The notes beneath the pieces were generated by a model, which worked only from the letters and a program-made list of their open reading frames with translations, did no database searches and was not told the origin of the DNA. Of a stretch of DNA of 33,520 nt, positions 7,017 to 14,786 are shown piece after piece. The stretch is from Verrucomicrobiota bacterium. GTDB lineage: Bacteria; Verrucomicrobiota; Verrucomicrobiia; Limisphaerales; SIBE01. Each line of letters opens with the position of its first letter. Positions within the stretch are counted from its first letter, which is position 1. The DNA is taken from the NCBI GenBank assembly GCA_021733945.1, contig JAIPJX010000044.1, positions 1 to 33,520 of the forward strand, in the 5' to 3' direction. The position numbers were made by a program, and so were the translations under genes.

Positions 7017-7799
7017 TCACTCGAAGCTCGTGGCTGTGGTTCCCCCGCCGCCCTGCGAGGCTTCCCAGGCGTCGAATTCGGCCTGGCTGAGAACCGTCAG
7101 GAATCCGCCCGACATGGTGTAGTGACCGGTACCGCAGAGCTGCGCACAGTTGATCTGATAACGCCCTTCCTTGATCGGTTTAAACCAGAGCGGGATGTTC
7201 ATTCCAGGAATGGCATCCTGACAGACCCGAAGCGCGATCACCTTGAACGAGTGGATGACATCCATGGAACTCAAGTGAACGACCACCGGCTTGTTGACCA
7301 CGACTTTGAGATCGTTATAGACCTTGATGTCGTCCTTGCCGTTCTCGTCGTCGGGCACATCGCCCCACTTGTTGTCGAGGCTGATTCGTTTGGCATCCTG
7401 CCGTCCGAACACTCCATCCTTGCCGGGGTACCGGGCGTTCCAGCCAAACTGTTGGGCGATCACCCGCATGACCGTCGATTCATTTTCGGCGGGGACTTTA
7501 TCAACCATCTGGGACCAGAGCGGAATGGCCAGACCGAAGAGAAGAACCATTTCCACCACCGCCACAGCGACCTCAATGTAGCTGGAAGCGTGGCTCTTGA
7601 CGCCTTGGTAGCTCGCCTTCGGATTCTTCGATTTGCGGAACCTCACCAACACATAACCGAAAAACAGGATCCACCCGACAAACAGCGCAGCCATCAGCCA
7701 GTGCATCACCACGACCAGGTAGTCCACCTTGTGCCCGTGCTCGGAAGCCAGAATCGGCATCCCCATCACCGCTCGCCAAAAATCAACAAAACCATCCAT
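7017..7799 (-). CDS. coxB: cytochrome c oxidase subunit II
   Basis: 260 residues from the ATG at 7799; a TTG two codons upstream would overlap the preceding gene. Two transmembrane helices (about 28-50 and 72-95) precede a periplasmic cupredoxin domain. The CuA site is complete: CAQLCGTGHYTM with C218, C222, H226 and M229, and the upstream histidine in DVIHSFKV. QFGWNARYPG is the aromatic region that accepts electrons from cytochrome c. There is no fused cytochrome c domain after CuA, so the oxidase needs a separate electron donor. It is unusual for subunit II to come after I, III and IV in the operon. The loop VFGRQDAKRISLDNKWGDVP before the CuA strands is longer than in mitochondrial-type proteins. 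Confidence 0.96.
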   Translation of the reverse strand: MDGFVDFWRAVMGMPILASEHGHKVDYLVVVMHWLMAALFVGWILFFGYVLVRFRKSKNPKASYQGVKSHASSYIEVAVAVVEMVLLFGLAIPLWSQMVDKVPAENESTVMRVIAQQFGWNARYPGKDGVFGRQDAKRISLDNKWGDVPDDENGKDDIKVYNDLKVVVNKPVVVHLSSMDVIHSFKVIALRVCQDAIPGMNIPLWFKPIKEGRYQINCAQLCGTGHYTMSGGFLTVLSQAEFDAWEASQGGGGTTATSFE

Positions 7800-7801
7800 G
7801 A

Positions 7802-8068
7802 TCAAACCTTGCTAGTTGGGTCGGTATCGGCTGACGAAGAATCCATCTCCGCCACAGCCGCCGAACGTTTTCCAAGAAACACAAAAAAAGCGCCAATGCC
7901 GCTCAAGACACAAGCGACAATCACAATCATCGAGAACACACCCCACCGTGCGCCCTGCCCGAGCGCCGAATTGGGATCACCGAAACAGACGGAACACGCC
8001 AGCGAGGAAGTCCGACCCAGCGCCAGCAGACAGGCCACCAAACCAAGTTTTCCCAGAACCCGTGTCAT
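7802..8068 (-). CDS. small Cys-containing membrane protein of the oxidase locus
   Basis: 88 residues: a signal peptide (about 1-24), then the dicysteine C25-S-V-C28-FGDP, a short linker GQGARWGVF, and one transmembrane helix (about 44-66) ending in GKR. The C-terminal tail is acidic. The Cys immediately after the signal peptide could be lipidated (SLAC) or could bind metal together with C28. Its start overlaps the stop of the preceding gene (ATGA) and its stop lies 2 bases before coxB, so it is firmly inside the operon. I do not recognise a named family. A role in oxidase assembly or metal delivery is inferred from position only. Confidence 0.8.
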   Translation of the reverse strand: MTRVLGKLGLVACLLALGRTSSLACSVCFGDPNSALGQGARWGVFSMIVIVACVLSGIGAFFVFLGKRSAAVAEMDSSSADTDPTSKV

Positions 8069-8274
8069 AGGTAACCCACGGTCTTGAGTTTCTTGAGAAA
8101 ATAACGCCCGTAAACAATCAGCCCGACACCGGAAGCGACGGACAGGGCCGCCATGGTCAGATTGGTGGGAGAGGCGCCTTCCGAGAGATACTCGCGCAAG
8201 GCCCAGGCACCGAACCCGAACGACAAAAGGGTCGAGGCAGTGATGAAAACGATATGGAATGCCTTGAGTGACAT
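8065..8274 (-). CDS. small two-helix membrane protein of the oxidase locus
   Basis: 69 residues from the ATG at 8274, which lies 4 bases after the coxD stop. Longer upstream in-frame readings would overlap coxD. It has two predicted helices (about residues 5-22 FHIVFITASTLLSFGFGAWA and 34-56) with a basic C-terminus (RYFLKKLKTVGYL). No enzyme motif is present. It overlaps the next gene by ATGA. Small membrane proteins of this kind are often found next to caa3/aa3 oxidase genes and may be accessory subunits, but I cannot assign a specific family. Confidence 0.75.
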   Translation of the reverse strand: MSLKAFHIVFITASTLLSFGFGAWALREYLSEGASPTNLTMAALSVASGVGLIVYGRYFLKKLKTVGYL

Positions 8275-8278
8275 GGGA

Positions 8279-8653
8279 TCAATGCGACGCGGGAGGGTGC
8301 GCCGCTGGCGCATGCTGAGCCGCCGCAATGCTCGCCCCCAGATAGACCGTTCCTGGAGGGGCTTGTCCATGCGCCCAGACCGTCAGATACATGAGCACAC
8401 TGAAAAAGAACGCCGTGGAACCCAGAATTCCATAAATCATTTTGCGCTCAGACATCAGATGCATGAAATATCCGGCCACAAGGAAGGCCTTCACACTGGC
8501 TATGAGCATCGCGAGCGCCACCGTCATGGCCACGCTGGGAATATCGATGTAGTAGGCTCCGACCGTGACGGCGGTTCCCACAATCAACGCGCCGAAAACC
8601 AACAGGTAACGGCGGACCGATGCCTTAATTTCGTGAGGAGAATGTCCACTCAT
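8279..8653 (-). CDS. coxD: cytochrome c oxidase subunit IV-type protein
   Basis: 124 residues with three predicted transmembrane helices. The pattern MSGHSPHEIKASVRRYLLVF, then ALAMLIASVKAFLVAGYFMH and a third helix FFFSVLMYLTVWAHG, is that of the prokaryotic subunit IV family (COX4_pro/CyoD-like), in which the lysine and the FMHL element of the second helix are conserved. The C-terminal tail is rich in Ala, Pro and His (APAAHPPASH), an unusual ending that could bind metal. It lies 14 bases after coxC and 4 bases before the next small gene. Confidence 0.85.
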   Translation of the reverse strand: MSGHSPHEIKASVRRYLLVFGALIVGTAVTVGAYYIDIPSVAMTVALAMLIASVKAFLVAGYFMHLMSERKMIYGILGSTAFFFSVLMYLTVWAHGQAPPGTVYLGASIAAAQHAPAAHPPASH

Positions 8654-8667
8654 AAGTCTTTAGATAA

Positions 8668-9438
8668 TTACAGCAAATAAAGAACTGGGAAGAGAAAAAT
8701 CCAAACCAAGTCAACAAAATGCCAGAACAAGCCCGAAATCTCGATCCGGTTCGTGAACCGCTCGGGATCCGTCTTCCACATCCGACTGCCCGGACCCCAA
8801 AGATAAGCAATCACGGCAGCCCCGCCAATGACGTGCAGTGCGTGCAGCGCGGTCAGCGTGAAATAAATGGCCAGGTAGGTATTGTGCCAGGGACCATAAT
8901 TTTCCATCTTGCGGATCTGGGCCGCCTCAATCCGCATCTCCTCCCGGTGCTCGCCGTGATGATCGCCGGCGGTCCCCTCCCCTTCGTGAAACACCGCAAC
9001 GTGTTTGAGGGTGATGTGAGTATCGCTTTTTTCGACCAGATGCCCGTCAGCAACCATTCCGTCCGTCATGATCACCTCGTAGTGGGTGAACTTGTCGTAA
9101 TATTCGTAGGACTTGATGCAGACGAACAGCATCGCACAAACCAGGGTAATGCCCTGAAACATTTTGAACCGGTTAAACTGGTTGAGCTTCAGGGACGCCC
9201 ACGCCATCACAACCGTGATACTTGAGGTAATCAGCACGAGTGTATTGACCGTGCCGATGGGAATATTGAGCAACCCATGGGGCCACGCACCGGGTGCCGC
9301 CCCAATCCTCAGGAGGATATAGGATGAGAACAGCGCGCCGAAGAGCATGACTTCGGAGGCCAGGAACAGCCAGATTCCGAGCTTCGCGTTATACAGACCC
9401 GTATCCGGCCGGGGTTGAACTACGTAAGGAATTTCCAT
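8668..9438 (-). CDS. coxC: cytochrome c oxidase subunit III with a large soluble insertion
   Basis: 256 residues. The N-terminus (NAKLGIWLFLASEVMLFGAL) and the C-terminal half (LTALHALHVIGG, then EISGLFWHFVDLVWIFLFPV) are diagnostic of subunit III of the heme-copper oxidases. Five helices are predicted, the short bacterial form. Between the helix ending SYEYYDKF and the helix YLAIYFTLTALHALHV there is an extra hydrophilic stretch of about 65 residues (roughly 118-182), rich in charged residues and His (GDHHGEHREEMR). This is not present in the usual subunit III and should face the periplasm or cytoplasm as one loop. It lies between coxA and coxD with short gaps (29 and 14 bases). Confidence 0.95.
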   Translation of the reverse strand: MEIPYVVQPRPDTGLYNAKLGIWLFLASEVMLFGALFSSYILLRIGAAPGAWPHGLLNIPIGTVNTLVLITSSITVVMAWASLKLNQFNRFKMFQGITLVCAMLFVCIKSYEYYDKFTHYEVIMTDGMVADGHLVEKSDTHITLKHVAVFHEGEGTAGDHHGEHREEMRIEAAQIRKMENYGPWHNTYLAIYFTLTALHALHVIGGAAVIAYLWGPGSRMWKTDPERFTNRIEISGLFWHFVDLVWIFLFPVLYLL

Positions 9439-9467
9439 GAATGAAAAGGGTTGTTTCAGTTAAAGCC

Positions 9468-11279
9468 TCAGCGCATCGGTTCGTTCTGGGGCGCAAAATC
9501 CTTGGATTGCCCGGGAGCACTGTACTCGTAGGGTCCGTGATAGACCTTCATAGCCGTCGCAAAATTTCCGTGCGGCGGCGGCGTCGGGGTCTGCCATTCC
9601 AGCGTCGTCGCATCCCACGGATTATCGGACGTGACCTTCTTGCCATGGGTAATGCTCCAGAAAAAATTGATGATGAATGGAATCTGCGAGACACCGAGCA
9701 GCCAGGCGGCATGGGAGATGCCGACGTTCATCCCGATCATCGTGTCACTCAATCCGCCAATCGCATCGTTTCCGACCTTCGCGAGCGAGTAGTTCACTCC
9801 GCCGTCAACCATGCGGCGCAGCATGCCCGCCATGCCCTGGGCGAACATTGGCTGGAAGATGAGATTCATGAACACCAGCGAGGTCCAAAAATGCACCTTC
9901 CCCCAAAACTCGCTCATAAAACGGCCTGTGGCCTTGGGATACCAGTAGTAAATCCCCGCCATCAATCCAAAAATGGTTCCAGGCGCCACCACGTAATGGA
10001 AATGCGCGATCACATAATACGTGTCGTGCAGGTGAATATCGCTGTAGTTCAAACCGAGCGGCAATCCCGTCAACCCCCCGATTCCGAACATCGGTAGAAA
10101 TCCGAGCGCGAAGAGCATCGGCGTGTTGATTCGAATGGACCCACCCCACAGGGAGATCAACAGACAGGTGAGGATCACCACGGACGGAATTGAAATGATC
10201 ATCGTGGTGGTCTGGAAGAACGTACTGATGGCCGTGCCCATGCCGGTCAAATACATGTGATGGGCCCATACGATGAACGAGAGGAACCCGATCGCGAGGG
10301 ACGCGTAAACCAGCGACTTGTAACCCCAGAGCGGTTTGCGGGTGTTGTTCGCGACGACCTCAGCCACAATACCCAACGCCGGAAGGATCAACACGTAGAC
10401 CTCCGGATGCCCAAGAAACCAAAACAGATGCTGCCAAAGCAGCGGACTTCCTCCGCCGCTCACATTGGCGAGGTTTCCGCCAATTGCGAGGCCAGTGGGA
10501 AGAAAGAAACTCGTGTGCGCCACCTTGTCCATCAACTGCATGACCGCGGCAGCTTCCAGGGGAGGAAACGCGAGAAGGAGCAGGAACGCCGTTACAAACT
10601 GGGCCCAGACGAAAAACGGCAACCGCATCCAGGTCATGCCCGGCGCACGCAACTGAATGATGGTGGCGATGAAATTGACAGCCCCCAGGAGCGAGGAAGT
10701 AATCAGGAACACCATTCCGAGAATCCAGAAGGTCTGACCATCGGTCGGAATCGACGTGGCCAGCGGGGAGTAGGAGGTCCAACCGGCCTGGGCGGCACCG
10801 CCCGGAATAAAGAAACTGACCATCATGACCACGCCACCAACCACAAAGCATTGGTAACTGACCATGTTGATGCGTGGGAACGCCATATCGACCGCCCCAA
10901 TCTGAAGCGGCACCACATAATTCCCGAAAGCCGCAAAGGCCAGCGGCACGACGGCCAAAAACACCATGATGGTTCCGTGCATTGCCCCGAACGAATTGTA
11001 AAGATCGGAGGACATCACGCCCCCCGAAGCCACATCCCCGAGGACCTTCTCAAGAATCGGTCCCATAACCGGAATCGGATGCCCCGGATAGGCGATCTGC
11101 CACCGCATCATCATCATCAAGAAGAAACCAAACAGCAGGAAAATCAGCGATGTAACGCCGTACTGGATTCCGATGACCTTGTGGTCGGTGGAGAAAACGT
11201 AGGCGCGCCAGAACCCCGGCTCTTCATGGTGAGCGTCGTGGGCCTCCGTATGGCCTGTCTGGGATGTCGTTGACTGCAT
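9468..11279 (-). CDS. coxA: cytochrome c oxidase subunit I
   Basis: 603 residues with twelve or more helices; this is the catalytic subunit with heme a and the heme a3-CuB centre. Visible ligands and motifs include GAMHGTIMVF (heme a His), LGHPEVYVLILPALG (CuB His with the cross-linked Tyr and the HPE glutamate), WAHHMYLTGM (CuB His pair) and HDTYYVIAHFHYVV (heme a3 and heme a His). The HPEVY form with its preceding helix indicates an A-type oxidase. A His-rich soluble N-terminus (HTEAHDAHHEE) precedes the first helix. The 131 bases upstream, before ctaB, have no gene and could hold a separate promoter. Confidence 0.98.
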   Translation of the reverse strand: MQSTTSQTGHTEAHDAHHEEPGFWRAYVFSTDHKVIGIQYGVTSLIFLLFGFFLMMMMRWQIAYPGHPIPVMGPILEKVLGDVASGGVMSSDLYNSFGAMHGTIMVFLAVVPLAFAAFGNYVVPLQIGAVDMAFPRINMVSYQCFVVGGVVMMVSFFIPGGAAQAGWTSYSPLATSIPTDGQTFWILGMVFLITSSLLGAVNFIATIIQLRAPGMTWMRLPFFVWAQFVTAFLLLLAFPPLEAAAVMQLMDKVAHTSFFLPTGLAIGGNLANVSGGGSPLLWQHLFWFLGHPEVYVLILPALGIVAEVVANNTRKPLWGYKSLVYASLAIGFLSFIVWAHHMYLTGMGTAISTFFQTTTMIISIPSVVILTCLLISLWGGSIRINTPMLFALGFLPMFGIGGLTGLPLGLNYSDIHLHDTYYVIAHFHYVVAPGTIFGLMAGIYYWYPKATGRFMSEFWGKVHFWTSLVFMNLIFQPMFAQGMAGMLRRMVDGGVNYSLAKVGNDAIGGLSDTMIGMNVGISHAAWLLGVSQIPFIINFFWSITHGKKVTSDNPWDATTLEWQTPTPPPHGNFATAMKVYHGPYEYSAPGQSKDFAPQNEPMR

Positions 11280-11410
11280 GATGATTTTGATTTCTGTTCG
11301 TTCGATTCAACGCCACGGCGCACTTGCATCCGCCCTCAGCATTTCGGCGCGTTAGTAAACTTTGAGCAAGGACCTCTGTCAACGGCAGAACCAGAGACTC
11401 GGTCATTTTT

Positions 11411-12313
11411 TTATCCGATTTTGTCAAAAACCATTACTCCCAAAAGGATCGGGAGGTAGATGATGGACATAAAAAAGAGCTGCCTGGCCCTGCAATGGGT
11501 CAGATCCTGCCAAAACCGAAACGCGAAGCCCAGGAATGCCGCGCCCATAAGGAGCGAAACGACCAGGTACAGCGTCCCGGATAAACCCAGGAGAAACGGT
11601 CCGACGCTCACGGCCAAAAGTCCGACACTGTGCACGAGCGCCTGGCGTCCCGTGCGTATTCCCGAGGGATCGACCACGGGAAGCATTCTGAATCCCGCAT
11701 TCGCGTACTCCTCGCGATAAATCCAGGCGATCGCGAAAAAATGAGGCAACTGCCAGAGAAACAGGATTACAAACAGAGCCCACCCCCCCGCCGACACTTC
11801 ACCCCGGGCCGCCGTCCATCCCATCAACGGAGGCAAGCCCCCAGCCAGGGCTCCCACCACCGTGTTCAAGGGGCTGATGCGTTTCAACGGCGTGTAAACA
11901 AAGAGATAACTCAGCAGGGTAATCAGGCCCAGCAGGCAGGTAATGAGGTTCACAGCCAGAGCCAGCCAAATCAAACCGACCCCGGCGCAAACCAGTCCAA
12001 AGAACCGCGCCGACTCCGGTGATAAGCGCCCTGAGGGCAATGGCCGGGATTCCGTGCGCACCATTCGCAAATCGTGATCCTTTTCGATCACCTGGTTCAG
12101 CGCGGCCGACCCGGCGGCCACCAGCGCCGTGCCAACGATGGCACTGAACATCAACACCAGGTTTGGCGAACCGGGGGACCCCATGTAAAAGCCCACCAGC
12201 GTTGTAAAAAGAACCAACGCCGTCAATCGGGCCTTCGCGAGCTCAAGGAATATCCCAATGCCCAGTCGGTCCCCCGTGTGCGCGGCGGTGAGCGGAGGAA
12301 CCGATGCTTTCAT
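11411..12313 (-). CDS. ctaB: protoheme IX farnesyltransferase (heme O synthase)
   Basis: 300 residues from the ATG at 12313. A longer in-frame reading upstream overlaps ctaA and is rejected. It is a UbiA-type prenyltransferase with about eight helices. The first Asp motif is NQVIEKDHDLRMVRTESRPL (about 93-112; NxxxDxxxD-like), followed by PSGRLS, and the second acidic region lies at IYREEYANAGFRMLP (about 213-227), after the family-typical WQLPHFFAIAW. The enzyme farnesylates heme B to heme O, the first step toward heme A. It is 8 bases downstream of ctaA, whose product makes heme A from heme O. Confidence 0.95.
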   Translation of the reverse strand: MKASVPPLTAAHTGDRLGIGIFLELAKARLTALVLFTTLVGFYMGSPGSPNLVLMFSAIVGTALVAAGSAALNQVIEKDHDLRMVRTESRPLPSGRLSPESARFFGLVCAGVGLIWLALAVNLITCLLGLITLLSYLFVYTPLKRISPLNTVVGALAGGLPPLMGWTAARGEVSAGGWALFVILFLWQLPHFFAIAWIYREEYANAGFRMLPVVDPSGIRTGRQALVHSVGLLAVSVGPFLLGLSGTLYLVVSLLMGAAFLGFAFRFWQDLTHCRARQLFFMSIIYLPILLGVMVFDKIG

Positions 12314-12321
12314 CTTCGGGA

Positions 12322-13389
12322 TCACAGGGTGTTGGCTGCCAGGTTCTCTCCATTGATCTTCACTCCGACGTTCCGGACGAATGGCGCCCGGGATGAACCG
12401 ATTCGGGCCAAAACACCGGACCGGGCGGAGAGCACACCGGTCAGGGACGCAGCGACGAGACCGGTCGCCCCCAGCAACACGTGGACCGTGGCCACATCGG
12501 CAGCTTTGTTGCTCCAGACGGTCCAGGCACCAAAACCGGCCTGGATCACCATCAGAACCAGCAATCCCATCGCATATCGCCGGACGGGCGCGGTGCCCAT
12601 GACGGACCGTCGGGTGCGCCACGCCAGAGCGACCACCACGGAGAGCGCCGTCAGAGCTCCGAGACGATGGGTCATGTGCAGGTGGATATGGGAGGCCCGG
12701 ATCGGGTTGGGCTCCAGGGGATCGATGCGTTCGCGATTAATTTTTTCGAGAAACACCTCGTCTGTCGAGGGCCAAAGCTGCCCGTAGGCGAGTGGAAAAT
12801 CAGGGACCGCCAACCCCGCATGCTGATGCCTCATCGAGGCTCCCAATACGAGTTGTGTGAAGATCAATCCGGTCGCAATCCAAATGAGGGACACCGTGGC
12901 ACCAGGCACGGACCAACCGGTAAACCGAACAGGTTCCCAGGCGCGCGATGTCACCAGTGCGATGAAACACAGCAGGACCAGAAAAACATGGGCAAGCGCC
13001 GCGTGAAAAATTCCCAACTGATCAATCATCAATTTGACCCGCAGACCTCCCAGAATGCCCTGCAACACGACTGCCAGGAACGCCGCCACCCCCAGCCATC
13101 GCAGCCAGCGTCGGTCTTCGGTGAGCCAGAGCCAGATCGCCAGAATGGTGGTCAACAACCCGACAAACGAAGCGAGCAACCGATGGGAATGCTCGTAAAG
13201 GATGCCACCGATCCATTGGGACGGTGGGAACAGAAACATGTTGTATCCGTAGGTGGTCGGCCAATCGGGCACGGCCATTCCGGCCTCATGACTGGTGACC
13301 AGGCCACCAAGGCCGATCAGGAACCACGTCGCAACCGCTGAGAAGATTGCGAAACGATTCAACCAACGGTTCTTCCTGAATTCACCCAT
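12322..13389 (-). CDS. ctaA: heme A synthase (COX15/CtaA)
   Basis: About 355 residues from the ATG at 13389; a TTG 18 codons earlier is possible but gives a basic, Cys-containing extension without support. Eight helices are predicted in two four-helix halves. The histidine sites are present: YEHSHRLLASFVG and GIFHAALAHVFLV in the first half, HIHLHMTHRLGALTAL and VHVLLGATGL in the second. The start GGLVTSHEAGMAVPDWPTTY and the repeat HAGLAVPDFPLAYGQLWP are family signatures. The enzyme oxidises the methyl group of heme O to the formyl of heme A. It sits between the cupredoxin-like gene and ctaB. Confidence 0.95.
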   Translation of the reverse strand: MGEFRKNRWLNRFAIFSAVATWFLIGLGGLVTSHEAGMAVPDWPTTYGYNMFLFPPSQWIGGILYEHSHRLLASFVGLLTTILAIWLWLTEDRRWLRWLGVAAFLAVVLQGILGGLRVKLMIDQLGIFHAALAHVFLVLLCFIALVTSRAWEPVRFTGWSVPGATVSLIWIATGLIFTQLVLGASMRHQHAGLAVPDFPLAYGQLWPSTDEVFLEKINRERIDPLEPNPIRASHIHLHMTHRLGALTALSVVVALAWRTRRSVMGTAPVRRYAMGLLVLMVIQAGFGAWTVWSNKAADVATVHVLLGATGLVAASLTGVLSARSGVLARIGSSRAPFVRNVGVKINGENLAANTL

Positions 13390-13463
13390 TCGGAGACTAA
13401 CGAAATGCCGCTGCAACAATCTGCCACAGCGGCATACGAACAATTGACTTCGGACTCAACGCT

Positions 13464-14195
13464 TTAGTTGGCGGGCACTTCGATCGTAAAATCGGCCTTT
13501 GCCCCGTCCGCCCCCACCTTGACGGTCTGGGTGATTCCGGTTCCGCGCGGGTGCGTCTTGCGATGCACCGCTTCCACCACGTATTCACCCGGAGGAACGT
13601 TGGCAATCTTGAAACTGCCGTCCTCGGCGGACACTGCGAAATAGGGGTGATCCACCACGCCGGCATAAGCAAACATCCAGGGATGCACATCGCATTTGAA
13701 GCGGAGAAACACTTCAGGATGTTCGAATGTATATTCGTAATCCTTCGATCCGGCCATCTGCGCCTTGTTCGACTCCTTGTTGCCGCTCTTGGCACCGGGG
13801 GTCACATGCACATTGTGCATCAACGGATCCGAGTTCTTCACGTTCAAGGTCTGACCTGTCTGCAAACCGAACACGTAGGGAAGGTATTCACAGCCTTTCT
13901 GATCAACGTGCACAGCGCCGGTTGCCGCCGGGATCGTTTTGCCTTCCAACCCCGATTTGATGAACACAAAGGTGTCCGCCAATCCCCCGCTGGAATCGGC
14001 CAAATAAAACCGCGTCGTGGTCACTGGCTTGCCCGCAAAGAGCTTTCCGCAGAAAGGATCGTTCGCAATCGGCAGGTCCTTCTCTGCCGGAGCTGAGCCT
14101 TTCAGAGAAATTTTCCCGGTGATATCACCAGCGTAATTGGTTGAAACTGAAGCTATTGCGACAGCCGACAGAGCAAGCAAGATCGTTTTTCTCAT
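13464..14195 (-). CDS. exported cupredoxin-like protein heading the oxidase locus
   Basis: 243 residues with a signal peptide (about 1-22). The middle (about 115-185) is cupredoxin-like with all four type-1 copper ligands in order: H127 (in PLMHNVHVTP), then C168, H171 and M174 in RFKCDVHPWMFAYAG. The C-terminal part (DGSFKIANVPPGEYVVEAVH and after) resembles a carboxypeptidase-regulatory-like beta domain. Early cysteines (C49, C102) may form a disulfide. Position at the head of the cytochrome oxidase genes suggests it carries electrons or copper to the oxidase, but that is inference. The gap to ctaA is 74 bases. A CRP-like palindrome lies 72 bases upstream of its start. Confidence 0.85.
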   Translation of the reverse strand: MRKTILLALSAVAIASVSTNYAGDITGKISLKGSAPAEKDLPIANDPFCGKLFAGKPVTTTRFYLADSSGGLADTFVFIKSGLEGKTIPAATGAVHVDQKGCEYLPYVFGLQTGQTLNVKNSDPLMHNVHVTPGAKSGNKESNKAQMAGSKDYEYTFEHPEVFLRFKCDVHPWMFAYAGVVDHPYFAVSAEDGSFKIANVPPGEYVVEAVHRKTHPRGTGITQTVKVGADGAKADFTIEVPAN

Positions 14196-14231
14196 AAGAT
14201 GTTTTCCGGATTCCAGTTAACAATGAACCAA

Positions 14232-14260
14232 ACGCTATCACCGTGATTTTGGGCCTGCAA
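14232..14260 (-). promoter_or_regulatory. possible sigma-70-type promoter for the cupredoxin/oxidase genes
   Basis: On the minus strand TTGCAG (14260-14255) is followed after 17 bases by TAGCGT (14237-14232). Matches to consensus are only fair (four and three of six). It lies 37 bases before the cupredoxin start and downstream of the TGTGA palindrome, a plausible but weak arrangement. Confidence 0.3.
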
Positions 14261-14267
14261 GTGATTT

Positions 14268-14283
14268 TGTGAAATCTTTCACA
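14268..14283. promoter_or_regulatory. CRP/FNR-family-like palindrome TGTGA-N6-TCACA
   Basis: The sequence TGTGAAATCTTTCACA is a perfect inverted repeat around a central TC, and extends by one T and one A to 18 bases (14267-14284). It matches the half-sites and spacing of the E. coli CRP box exactly. It lies in the gap between ribH (ending at 14299) and the oxidase-locus start at 14195. The sequence match is direct; that a CRP-family regulator binds here is inference. Confidence 0.5.
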
Positions 14284-14298
14284 AGCTTTCGAATCGCT

Positions 14299-14775
14299 TT
14301 ACCCTTTAATCAGAGCACGAATCGTGCGCGCCATTCGAATCGCTGTCTGCGCAGCCTCGGCGCCGCGATTGTATTGACGGCCCAGGCACCGGACCCGGGC
14401 CTGTTCTTCGTTTTCGAACAGCAGCACCTCGTGAATCACCGGCATGCCCCGGTCGACCTGGATCCGCGCAAGGGCCCACGTGACCGCATCCGCAATCGCC
14501 TGGGCATGGGTCGTCTCACCCCGCAGGATCACTCCCAGGCACAGAATCGCGGAGACCCCCGGATCCCGCATCTCCGCAAGGCGGGAAACCACCACCGGAA
14601 TCTCAAAAGCCCCAGGCACTCGAACAACCTGCACCGTGGCGGCACCCGCCTCACGCAGCGTTGCCCGCGCCTGACGCAGCATGCCGTCCACATAACGCCG
14701 GTTGTATTCCGACGCGACGATTGCAAAACGTTCGGTCGCTGCCGAGGACTGACTGCGGCGGGTGGGTTTCAACAT
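14299..14775 (-). CDS. ribH: 6,7-dimethyl-8-ribityllumazine synthase
   Basis: 158 residues. The enzyme condenses ribitylaminouracil and 3,4-dihydroxybutanone phosphate to lumazine, the penultimate step of riboflavin synthesis, and assembles as pentamers or 60-mers. Motifs: FAIVASEYNRRYVDGML (substrate Asn/Tyr region), VPGAFEIPVV, LGVILRGETTHAQAI (with the RGETxH element) and EEQARVRCLGRQYNRGAEAA. The usual 'GVLT..T' strand is replaced by HEVLLFENEEQA, a mild departure. Length is normal. It follows ribBA after 11 bases and ends in a gap of about 100 bases before the oxidase locus. Confidence 0.95.
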   Translation of the reverse strand: MLKPTRRSQSSAATERFAIVASEYNRRYVDGMLRQARATLREAGAATVQVVRVPGAFEIPVVVSRLAEMRDPGVSAILCLGVILRGETTHAQAIADAVTWALARIQVDRGMPVIHEVLLFENEEQARVRCLGRQYNRGAEAAQTAIRMARTIRALIKG

Positions 14776-14786
14776 GGCGGAGAAGC

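Noticed and set aside
11280-11427. Small gene between ctaB and coxA
   Set aside because: The open frame begins with TTG inside ctaB's end, runs into coxA, and has no motif.
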